41,563 nucleotides of DNA from Clostridium sp. CAG:678 (GTDB taxonomy: Bacteria; Bacillota; Clostridia; Oscillospirales; Acutalibacteraceae). The translations under genes and the position numbers were made by a program. The notes beneath the pieces were generated by a model. It was given only the letters and a program-made list of their open reading frames with translations, was not told where the DNA came from and made no database searches. Below, in pieces: positions 1 through 6,796 of this stretch (position 1 is its first letter; each line of letters starts with the position of its first letter). The DNA lies in contig HF991806.1 of the NCBI GenBank assembly GCA_000431535.1, positions 71,701-113,263 on the forward strand, in the 5' to 3' direction.

Positions 1-344
1 CAAGCCCTGCGTTTGACAAGAGCAAGAAGATCGATATCTACTGCTGCCTGAATGACGCAAGGCACACCAAGTGGGGCGGCAGGATCTGCAAACTGATCGA
101 AGGCATCATGAGCAAGATGGGTTCAGACGCCAACGGAGACGGCAAGATGCTTGCCGCGATGGCAACGCAGATCCCGATCCGAAACTTCATTGCCATGAGC
201 ATGGGCGTATTCAGCCCCGAAATGGCGGACGGACTGCTTATGATCCTTAACGATGACAGATCCTCTTTCGCCGGTTTCAACAAGATCTTCTGGCGCCTTG
301 GCGGCGCGCTTGCAAAACTTCCGCATCTGCTCAGATCCGTATAA
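1..344 (+). CDS. C-terminal fragment, probable family 3 glycoside hydrolase (5' end outside window)
   Basis: The reading frame is open from the first bases of the window (codons from base 3) to a TAA at 342-344, giving about 113 residues of a C-terminus. The tail has a helical segment with 'PIRNFIAMSMGVFS' followed by 'MADGLLMILN', which I associate from memory with the helical extension after the fibronectin-like domain of clostridial GH3 beta-glucosidase-type enzymes. No catalytic residues are in view, so the assignment rests on tail resemblance only. The next gene is convergent and the two share a hairpin terminator. The nearby alpha-galactosidases fit a glycosidase role. It could be another helical C-terminal domain; confidence is moderate that it is coding and lower on family. 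Confidence 0.5.
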   Translation, partial: SPAFDKSKKIDIYCCLNDARHTKWGGRICKLIEGIMSKMGSDANGDGKMLAAMATQIPIRNFIAMSMGVFSPEMADGLLMILNDDRSSFAGFNKIFWRLGGALAKLPHLLRSV

Positions 345-353
345 TACAAAAAG

Positions 354-384
354 CAAAGGCTTTGGTGCAGCACCAAAGCCTTTG
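354..384. terminator. Bidirectional intrinsic terminator between convergent genes
   Basis: Arms 354-367 and 371-384 are perfect 14-bp complements around a 3-base loop. T-rich sequence follows on both strands, better on the minus strand. It ends the GH3-like gene (+) and the esterase operon (-). Confidence 0.85.
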
Positions 385-387
385 TTC

Positions 388-1152
388 TTAAAGGTTGTTT
401 TCATTTATAAATGCAAGCGTTGCTTTTTCGGATGCTTTAAAACCGTGCAGAAGAAATCCGTGATCTCCGTGAACTTCGAATAATTTACAATTCGCATACC
501 TTTCAGCCGCTTTTCTGGAATATTCTATATTTACAAGTTTATCCTCTATTCCATGCACGATGAGCACGGGCTTTTTAAAGGAACAAATCTCCCTATAGGG
601 ATCCAGAGATGCCGCATCCGCTGCATATTTTCTGCCGAGTTTTACGGTAATGGCATAAAAGGTTTCTGGAATGCGATCCGGTTCAAATCTCGCCGTGATC
701 ATATGCCCTCCGCGGGCATCATTCGGAATGCACAGCGCCGGATAGTAAAGACACAGCGCCCGCACATCCTGTTCATGCTCCGCTGCGGACAGCGCCGAAA
801 CCAATCCGCCCTGACTGCACCCGGCAAGAAGAATGTGATCAGGATCCACAAAAGGGAGTCTCTTTACATAATATAAAAGATCATTTAGATTCTCCCTTTC
901 CGTAAGCACGCTCATACCGGTGCTTTTACCGGTGCTGATACCGCTTCCGGACATGCAGAAATCATATAAAACAGCAATATAACCAGCTTTAAGAAAAGGC
1001 TTGGCATACGGGGCGGTAATCGCCATATTGCTTGCAAACCCGTGGCTTACAATTACCGTTTTACAGGGATAGTTTACATTTTCCGGCTTGACAATCACAC
1101 CGCGCAGTGTGTTGCCGTGGCTGTAGAGGCTGAAAAATTTTATTTGCATCAT
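388..1152 (-). CDS. Alpha/beta-hydrolase (serine esterase/acylhydrolase family)
   Basis: This 254-residue cytoplasmic protein has the alpha/beta-hydrolase fold order. An oxyanion region 'SHGFASN' lies near residues 36-42. The nucleophile elbow GCSQGG has Ser113, the acid is probably Asp204 in 'HGIEDKLV', and the catalytic His is about 231 in 'GDHGF'. These suggest hydrolysis of a carboxyl ester or similar bond; the substrate cannot be read from the sequence. It is translationally coupled to the upstream GH27 gene by an ATGA overlap, so the two are one operon. An obvious possibility is deacylation of acetylated plant oligosaccharides before or after alpha-galactosidase action, but that is inference. 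No signal peptide is present. Confidence 0.85.
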   Translation of the reverse strand: MMQIKFFSLYSHGNTLRGVIVKPENVNYPCKTVIVSHGFASNMAITAPYAKPFLKAGYIAVLYDFCMSGSGISTGKSTGMSVLTERENLNDLLYYVKRLPFVDPDHILLAGCSQGGLVSALSAAEHEQDVRALCLYYPALCIPNDARGGHMITARFEPDRIPETFYAITVKLGRKYAADAASLDPYREICSFKKPVLIVHGIEDKLVNIEYSRKAAERYANCKLFEVHGDHGFLLHGFKASEKATLAFINENNL

Positions 1153-2465
1153 AACCGCTCCGAACTGCTTATTTTATACAGCACCGCTCCATGCGGTGCG
1201 ATCTCTGTTTTTATTCTGTTTTTCACGCCGGTTTGAATCTGCCCGCTCCAGATCTCCAGCAAATCGTATGTCTCTCCCGGCATTAAAATCTCTGAAAGAT
1301 CAAAAAAAATTTTCCGCTTTTGATCCGCCGTATTAAACAGGGCAAGATATTTACAGTTTTTTCCGTTGGAGACCCATACAATAGCGCCCTTTCCGGCATG
1401 CTCTTTTCTGGCGTGCTGATGCGCGCCGAAAGAATTCTGATGCATAGTCATATACTCTTGATTTGTAAGCAGGGACAGAGTCCATTCGTCATTTTCCGGG
1501 AGATTGCCGCCGAACATGAGCGGACTGCGGAAGATGCCCCACAAAGTCATAAGAGTGATCTGCTCCGGCTTTGTAAAATTCGTATACCGGTTTGCTTTAC
1601 CGTGGCACGGGGCGTTTTTAGAGAGCCTGCCAAGCGGCAGCATATCGCAATCCGGCCAAGAGCCGCCGCGAACCTCATTCTGCCAAAGGGCGCACTTATC
1701 AAACATATCATGAAGTTTGCCCCACTCATCCCAGAAATCGCCCGTAAGGCGCCACATATCCGCATTTCTGTGCAGATGCACGGCGTTTTCAATATGTGCC
1801 GGACCGGGAGAGAGCGAAAGCACGATCTCCCGCCCGCAAGAGTTGATTGCTTTTCTTATCATTTCCACTTCATGCTTTGCCGAATACGGATTATCCCACT
1901 GCCGAAATTCCGTAACGCAGATATCATCACACTTTACAAAATCCACGCCCCAGGAAGCGTAAAGCGCAAAAACGGAATCATAATAATCCTGCGCACCGGG
2001 GCAGTTTTTACAGCCGTACATATCCGTATTCCACGAACAAACGGAAAAATGATGCGCAATATCCCGGCAGGTATAGGAACTGCCTTTGATCGGCAGACCG
2101 CTGTGAACTGCGGCGCGCGGCACACCGCGCATAATATGTATGCCGAATTTCAAACCAAGGCTGTGGCAGTAATCGGCAATCGGCTTAAAGCCTTTTCCGC
2201 CGGATGAACTCGGAAAGCGGTTTTCCGCCGGCAGCAGCCTGCCGTACCCGTCCATATTAAGGGGATAAAAATTATTGTAATCATTATCCTTGGCATCCGG
2301 CTCATACCACTGTATATCGCAAACGATATATTCCCAGCCGTAAGGCTTAAGATACTTTGCCATATAATCAGCGTTTTCTTTCAGCTGCTTTTCATTTACC
2401 GCCGCGCCGAAACAATCCCAACTGTTCCAGCCGAGGGGCGGCGTTTTCGCGGGCTTTTTATACAT
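1149..2465 (-). CDS. Alpha-galactosidase, glycoside hydrolase family 27
   Basis: The enzyme would release terminal alpha-1,6-galactose from raffinose-type sugars or galactomannan pieces. The N-terminus has the GH27 hallmark 'PPLGWNSWDCFG'. The catalytic nucleophile is expected in 'VKCDD' (Asp about 180), and the acid/base in 'WRLTGDFWDEW' (Asp about 243). At 438 residues it has the barrel plus a C-terminal beta domain, a normal length. I chose ATG at 2465 over GTG at 2474 because AGGTGG sits five bases ahead of it. No signal peptide is visible, so it acts inside the cell on imported sugars. It overlaps the downstream esterase by four bases, and a promoter with a palindrome lies just upstream. 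Confidence 0.92.
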   Translation of the reverse strand: MYKKPAKTPPLGWNSWDCFGAAVNEKQLKENADYMAKYLKPYGWEYIVCDIQWYEPDAKDNDYNNFYPLNMDGYGRLLPAENRFPSSSGGKGFKPIADYCHSLGLKFGIHIMRGVPRAAVHSGLPIKGSSYTCRDIAHHFSVCSWNTDMYGCKNCPGAQDYYDSVFALYASWGVDFVKCDDICVTEFRQWDNPYSAKHEVEMIRKAINSCGREIVLSLSPGPAHIENAVHLHRNADMWRLTGDFWDEWGKLHDMFDKCALWQNEVRGGSWPDCDMLPLGRLSKNAPCHGKANRYTNFTKPEQITLMTLWGIFRSPLMFGGNLPENDEWTLSLLTNQEYMTMHQNSFGAHQHARKEHAGKGAIVWVSNGKNCKYLALFNTADQKRKIFFDLSEILMPGETYDLLEIWSGQIQTGVKNRIKTEIAPHGAVLYKISSSERL

Positions 2466-2503
2466 AGGTGCCACCTGCTTTCACGCATTCTGTATATTAT
2501 GTA

Positions 2504-2531
2504 ATTATAAACAAATGCAGGGCAAAGTCAA
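2504..2531 (-). promoter_or_regulatory. Sigma-A-type promoter of the GH27/esterase operon
   Basis: On the minus strand TTGACT (2531-2526), a 16-base spacer and TATAAT (2509-2504) precede the GH27 start by about 40 bases. A perfect 10-bp palindrome, CGGATATCCG at 2540-2549, lies eight bases upstream of the -35 box and is a candidate operator. Confidence 0.65.
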
Positions 2532-2608
2532 TAGATTTCCGGATATCCGAAAAGCAGATTTAAAAACAGGTTCCTTTTAGGCAGACAAGCGACAAAAAGC
2601 AAAAAATA

Positions 2609-2632
2609 AAAAGGCAGAAAAACCTGCCTTTT
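2609..2632 (-). terminator. Intrinsic terminator after the PHP-domain gene
   Basis: Arms 2609-2617 and 2624-2632 (AAAAGGCAG / CTGCCTTTT) enclose a six-base loop. On the minus strand a T-rich run follows, while the plus-strand exit has none, so it serves the gene ending at 2671. Confidence 0.8.
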
Positions 2633-2670
2633 CAATACAAAACCATTTTGTTTATCCGTTTTGCTAAAAA

Positions 2671-3561
2671 TCACTGCGCGTTTTCCGCCGCCTCTTTTGC
2701 CGCCTTTTCCGCCTTGCGCTGAGCGCGTTTTTTCTTTGCCTTATAGCCAAGCAGTTTATCCAGATGTTCCTGCGGTGTGGAACAGGTGCCGAGCGTAACG
2801 GTCTTATCGCCGTATATGCCATGAAAATCCGAACCGCCGGTCAAAAGCAGTTTCTTCTTTTTGCAGATCTCCGAAAGCCGTTCGATATCCTCATCGCTTG
2901 CGAGCGGATGCCACACTTCAATTCCGTCCAGCCCAAACTGTGCATATTTATCAATCTCATCAAAATTATCAAATTTGCTTGGATGGGCAAGAACGGCAAT
3001 GCCGCCCGCGGAATGAATCTCATTTATAACATCCTCTACACTTGGATACTTTGTTGGCGCAAGGATATTGGTTTCACTCTTTTCATCAAACAAGGCATAA
3101 TAAAGATCGCCGAAGATCTTATCCGTATAGCCTGCATCCATAAGGGCATGCATAATATGCTGTTTAAAAAGATTGGTGGAGCCGGAAGCATGGCTGATGA
3201 TAAAATCTGAAGTGATCGGAAACCTGCCGGCGGTTTTGAGCATCATGATCTGACCGGCACGTTTGCGCGCAACGGAGGTACGCTTACAAATGCCCTCCAG
3301 CCTGTTGGGAGCGTCCGCAAGATAAGATAAGATATGCACTTTTTTGCCCGCCTCAAAATCAAAGGCAGAAATCTCAACTCCGGGTATAACATTTACGCCG
3401 TAACGCTTGCCGATGACCTGCCCCCTTACCGTGCCGGCAAGGCAATCGTGGTCCGTTATGGCAATCGTATCTATGCCGCTTTTTTTGGCAATAACAATAA
3501 GATCTTCAATACCTACCGAGCCATCGCTGAGCTTTGTGTGGCAATGTAAATCAGCCGCCAT
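2671..3561 (-). CDS. PHP-domain metal-dependent phosphoesterase (TrpH/RNase AM-like)
   Basis: The protein has 296 residues. Its N-terminus 'DLHCHTKLSDG' and 'TDHD', then 'HPSK' and a late 'GGSDFHG', are the metal-binding motifs of the PHP superfamily in the stand-alone arrangement of E. coli YciV/TrpH. That family hydrolyses 3',5'-phosphorylated nucleotides and trims RNA 5' ends, binding three divalent metals. The last 20 or so residues are Lys/Ala/Glu rich and probably disordered. It is a single-gene unit with its own promoter and terminator. Function is by family; histidinol-phosphatase-like or other phosphoesterase activity is the main alternative. Confidence 0.85.
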   Translation of the reverse strand: MAADLHCHTKLSDGSVGIEDLIVIAKKSGIDTIAITDHDCLAGTVRGQVIGKRYGVNVIPGVEISAFDFEAGKKVHILSYLADAPNRLEGICKRTSVARKRAGQIMMLKTAGRFPITSDFIISHASGSTNLFKQHIMHALMDAGYTDKIFGDLYYALFDEKSETNILAPTKYPSVEDVINEIHSAGGIAVLAHPSKFDNFDEIDKYAQFGLDGIEVWHPLASDEDIERLSEICKKKKLLLTGGSDFHGIYGDKTVTLGTCSTPQEHLDKLLGYKAKKKRAQRKAEKAAKEAAENAQ

Positions 3562-3619
3562 AACTTCACTCCTAACTAAAAATTTTCCGCAATTTTATCA
3601 AAATTTCCGTTATACAATT

Positions 3620-3648
3620 ATTATAACATTGTTGTGGAAACGTTGCAA
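3620..3648 (-). promoter_or_regulatory. Sigma-A-type promoter (extended -10) for the PHP-domain gene
   Basis: On the minus strand TTGCAA (3648-3643), a 17-base spacer and TATAAT (3625-3620) with TGT directly ahead of the -10 give an extended -10. An interrupted palindrome, CCAAAT-N8-ATTTGG at 3651-3670, abuts the upstream side. Confidence 0.7.
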
Positions 3649-3735
3649 TACCAAATCGATCAAAATTTGGCATAATACACAAGATTTTTATGAATTTTTC
3701 GTTATTCTGAACAATTCAAACGCCTGCCGTATATG

Positions 3736-4290
3736 TCAGACCAATCTTAACTCCCTGTATAATGCGGCTACGGGAAGACCGACCACATTAAAATAATCGC
3801 CGATTATCTTTTCAACCAAAAGGGCACCCTGCCCCTGTATACCGTAAGCGCCGGCTTTGTCAAAACATTCGCCCGTTTGGATATACGCCCTGATCTCCTC
3901 ATCCGAAAGCGGATAAAAATGAACCTTGGTCTCCTGAAAAAAAGAGCGTTTCCGCGCGCCGGCTATGATGGTTACGCCGGTAAACACGCTGTGTTCCCTG
4001 CCGGAAAGCAGCCGCAGGATATGAAATGCGTCCTCCGCATCCTTTGGCTTGCCGATGATCCGGTTTTCAAGCGCAACAACGGTATCGGCGCCGATAATGA
4101 TTCTGCTGTCCGGCGCAAACGCGTATGCCTTGATCTTGGAAAGATACAAAACGGCGTCGCTTGGGGAAATGCCGTTTGGCAGCGTTTCATCCACATCGGC
4201 GGAAACGCAGTCAAAATCCGGCGTGATCAGGCGCAGAAGTTCCCGCCGCCTTGGAGACGCCGAGGCAAGAAGGATTCTTTTTTTCAGCAT
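3736..4290 (-). CDS. maf: Maf family nucleoside triphosphate pyrophosphatase
   Basis: At 184 residues this is a complete Maf protein. 'ASASPRRRELL' (residues 9-19), 'DVDE' (32-35), 'GADTVV' (67-72) and 'KP' (81-82) are the substrate and metal signatures. Members hydrolyse non-canonical or canonical dTTP/UTP/CTP to the monophosphate plus pyrophosphate; the exact subtype is not assigned here. The start ATG overlaps the stop of the U32 gene by one base (TAATG), so it is co-translated with U32 and zapA. Overproduction of Maf blocks septation in Bacillus, which fits the ZapA neighbour, though the operon may simply be housekeeping. Confidence 0.93.
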   Translation of the reverse strand: MLKKRILLASASPRRRELLRLITPDFDCVSADVDETLPNGISPSDAVLYLSKIKAYAFAPDSRIIIGADTVVALENRIIGKPKDAEDAFHILRLLSGREHSVFTGVTIIAGARKRSFFQETKVHFYPLSDEEIRAYIQTGECFDKAGAYGIQGQGALLVEKIIGDYFNVVGLPVAALYRELRLV

Positions 4291-6293
4291 TAAAACACAC
4301 CTCTGTAATACAGTCCTCTTGTAAACGCAAACGGCGCCGGCCTGCCGCTTTGGTAAAGCGAGATCACGGATCTGACCTGCTCCCGCGATTCATCTGTAAA
4401 ATAAAACTGGGCAAAATCCGTTTTTATATCGTTCATCTTATCCGCCAGATAGACCGGCACGGAATTCAGGATCTCCACACACGGATACGGGGAGCAGACC
4501 ACCGGAAAGGATTTGCCTTTTCTATCCTTCAGGACACCGTGTTTGCCGCAGACGGCGCAGCCGGCAGCGCTTTTAACCGGGCAGTTTCTTGTAAGCATCA
4601 GCGGCAGTTTGCCGTAAACGATAATGCCGGTATCCGCCGCGTTAACCGCGTTTGCCTGTGCAAGCGTAAGTTCAAAAGACAGCACCGGGTGCGGCACAAG
4701 TTCGGCCGAAACGGAATTAAAGAGGTTAAGCCCGAAATCGCCGAACGGTTCAAAGCCCATATCCCGGGCAAGTTTCAGTGTGCCGATATTGCCGCACAGG
4801 GCATTTTTTACGCCGGCGTTTTTCAGTTCCTTCAGCCTCTGAATCAGTCTGCCCTCGCTGCCAAACATACCGCGCGGAAGTTCCGCCCCTGCGTTATATT
4901 TTATAAAATCTTCCGTTTTTGCCCAAACGGGAAGGAATATCCTTTGAAACGGATGATCCTGCGGAATCTGTGAAGAATTTGCAAATCTTGCCGTAAAATA
5001 CGGCTTTTTGCCCTGTACGCGCGCGGCGGGCATGCTCAGCGGTTTTGAATGTATTTCTGTTTTGGGGAAAACGGAAAGCTGTTCCACTGCCCTGCGGCGC
5101 AGAGCATTGATCTCGCTTGCGCTCAGAATCAGCCCGTCATCCAAATCAGTGCGGATACTGCCGGCATAAAACGGCGTTCCGCCGAGTTTGGAAAGCCGGT
5201 TTATTACACTTTCCGGAGTCAGCGGCGTTTTAACGGCATCCTGCGCAGCCGCGCCCGTTATATGCACGGTTTTACCAAGCGCGCAGGCAGTGAGCTGCGC
5301 CGGTTCGCCGCGGTGCATATTGAAATCCATATCCAGTTTTACGCGCGGCGTTTCCTTTTCGTAAAGCCGGGAAAGCTGCTTTAAAACGCCGGAGGCGGCA
5401 ACCACATCTTCCTTGCTTCTGGTGCCAAACATTTCCGCGCCCGTTTTGCCGTTAAAATAGCCGCTTGTAAAACCGCTGCGGCTGAAAACGCTTTGCAGAG
5501 CGTTTCTGGTTTCCCTGCCGCACTCGCCGCGGATCTCCTCTTTTAAAGCGGTAACGGCAGCGGCGACATATTCGGGGCGTTTCATTCGGCCCTCTATTTT
5601 CAGACTGACTACGCCGAGTTTTTCAATCTTTTTCAGTTCATCGATGAGGCTCAAATCCTTGAGGCTGAGAACATGCGTTCCCCTGCCGCAGGCGGAAAAC
5701 GGCAGACGGCAGGTCTGCGCGCAAAGCCCCCTGTTGCCGCTTCTCTGCCCGATCATGGCGGACATATAGCACTGCCCGGAAACGCTCATGCAAAGCGCGC
5801 CGTGCACAAAGAGTTCCAGTTCCATACCGGTGGAGGCGGCGATCTCCCGAATCTCTTGTTCGCTCATCTCACGCGGCAGAACAACGCGGGAGAAGCCAAG
5901 TTCTTCCAGTGTGGCAACGCCTGCCGGCGTCATCACACTGGTTTGGGTGGACGCGTGCAGACGCGCGCCCGGAAAACAGTTTCTGATCATCCCGGCAACG
6001 CCGAGATCCTGCACGATAAATCCGCTGACGCCGCAGGAAAGCGCATGGTGCACAAGGCTGTACGCTTCCTCAAATTCGCCGTCTTTACACAGGGTATTTA
6101 CCGCAAGATAGATTTTGACTCCCCTTGCCGTGCAGTATTCGGCGGCGCGTTCCAATTCCTCATCATTAAAATTGCCGGCATTTCTGCGCGCGCTGAGCGA
6201 TCTGCCTCCGAGGTAAACCGCATCCGCGCCGCATCTGACACCGGCAACAAGCGCATCCCACGAACCCGCGGGCGCTAAAATCTCTAACTGCAT
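4290..6293 (-). CDS. U32 family protein, probable RNA hydroxylase (RlhA-like, with C-terminal extension)
   Basis: The 667-residue protein starts with the U32 motif 'EILAPAGSWDAL' and 'GADAVYLGG'. It has four Cys (168, 175, 191, 195) in 'ALCMSVSGQC' and 'RGLCAQTC', the cluster linked to iron-sulfur binding in RlhA/TrhP. E. coli RlhA (about 650 residues, U32 plus DUF3656) hydroxylates 23S rRNA C2501, and shorter TrhP proteins act on tRNA U34 using prephenate. Length favours the RlhA-like architecture. A second Cys set near residues 570-600 (CPV, CAVC, VVC) may bind metal. It is old-named peptidase U32, but peptidase activity is doubtful. It sits between zapA and maf in one operon. Confidence 0.85.
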   Translation of the reverse strand: MQLEILAPAGSWDALVAGVRCGADAVYLGGRSLSARRNAGNFNDEELERAAEYCTARGVKIYLAVNTLCKDGEFEEAYSLVHHALSCGVSGFIVQDLGVAGMIRNCFPGARLHASTQTSVMTPAGVATLEELGFSRVVLPREMSEQEIREIAASTGMELELFVHGALCMSVSGQCYMSAMIGQRSGNRGLCAQTCRLPFSACGRGTHVLSLKDLSLIDELKKIEKLGVVSLKIEGRMKRPEYVAAAVTALKEEIRGECGRETRNALQSVFSRSGFTSGYFNGKTGAEMFGTRSKEDVVAASGVLKQLSRLYEKETPRVKLDMDFNMHRGEPAQLTACALGKTVHITGAAAQDAVKTPLTPESVINRLSKLGGTPFYAGSIRTDLDDGLILSASEINALRRRAVEQLSVFPKTEIHSKPLSMPAARVQGKKPYFTARFANSSQIPQDHPFQRIFLPVWAKTEDFIKYNAGAELPRGMFGSEGRLIQRLKELKNAGVKNALCGNIGTLKLARDMGFEPFGDFGLNLFNSVSAELVPHPVLSFELTLAQANAVNAADTGIIVYGKLPLMLTRNCPVKSAAGCAVCGKHGVLKDRKGKSFPVVCSPYPCVEILNSVPVYLADKMNDIKTDFAQFYFTDESREQVRSVISLYQSGRPAPFAFTRGLYYRGVF

Positions 6294-6313
6294 ATATTAC
6301 CTGAATACCCGAC

Positions 6314-6661
6314 TCAGCCGTTCAGTTTTTCTCTGAGGTTGGATATTTCCCTATTGAGTCTTTCAATCTCCCTGCGGGCAACATCCACCTCCATGCGCGC
6401 TCTGGCGCTGTCCTCCAGATAATCCTTGATCTGCGCCCTTAAATTATCCGCGGAGGCAGTTGCTTTTTTGCAGGCATCCGCCTGATCCAGAGCAACAAGC
6501 ACCGCGCACTGAATGGAGGAAAGGCTTGGATTCTGGGAAGAGATATTTTTCATTTCGCTGTCAATAAAATCGCCGAGTTCTTCAACGTATTCCGCGTCAT
6601 CCTCCGTTATAATGGAATAAGTAGCGCCGCATATCTTGATCTGCACTTTATTTTTTGCCAT
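6314..6661 (-). CDS. zapA: Cell division protein ZapA
   Basis: This is a 115-residue protein. It starts with 'KVQIKICGATYSI', the beta strand and loop typical of ZapA, then 'DDAEYVEELGDFIDSEM', and ends in a long coiled coil (residues 70-113). ZapA binds FtsZ filaments at midcell and promotes their bundling and Z-ring stability. It is the first gene of a zapA / U32 / maf operon, with a 20-base gap to the next gene. A near-consensus promoter lies 45-73 bases upstream, back to back with the promoter of the GH36 gene. Length and motif match the family well. Confidence 0.9.
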   Translation of the reverse strand: MAKNKVQIKICGATYSIITEDDAEYVEELGDFIDSEMKNISSQNPSLSSIQCAVLVALDQADACKKATASADNLRAQIKDYLEDSARARMEVDVARREIERLNREISNLREKLNG

Positions 6662-6705
6662 ATTTCACACTTCCGTAAATTAAATATAGATAGTTTTACA
6701 ATTTT

Positions 6706-6734
6706 AGTATAACAGGATAATAAAATCTTGTCAA
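6706..6734 (-). promoter_or_regulatory. Promoter of the zapA operon
   Basis: TTGACA (6734-6729, perfect consensus), a 17-base spacer and TATACT (6711-6706) read on the minus strand. The -35 box overlaps that of the divergent GH36 promoter by five bases. Confidence 0.8.
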
Positions 6735-6756
6735 TTAAAAAAAGATTTGGTATGAT
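6728..6756 (+). promoter_or_regulatory. Promoter of the GH36 alpha-galactosidase gene
   Basis: TTGTCA (6728-6733), a 17-base spacer and TATGAT (6751-6756), with the start codon 40 bases further on. The shared -35 region means RNA polymerase could occupy only one of the two promoters at a time. Confidence 0.75.
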
Positions 6757-6796
6757 TAAGATTAAATTATACATAAAATTTTGAGAGGGCGTTCTT

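Noticed and set aside
1320-2207. 295-codon plus-strand frame opposite the GH27 gene
   Set aside because: Antisense shadow; the minus-strand frame carries all GH27 motifs.
4290-6293. U32 gene as a collagenase-like protease
   Set aside because: The Cys cluster and long C-terminal part fit the RNA-hydroxylase branch better, and no secretion signal is present.
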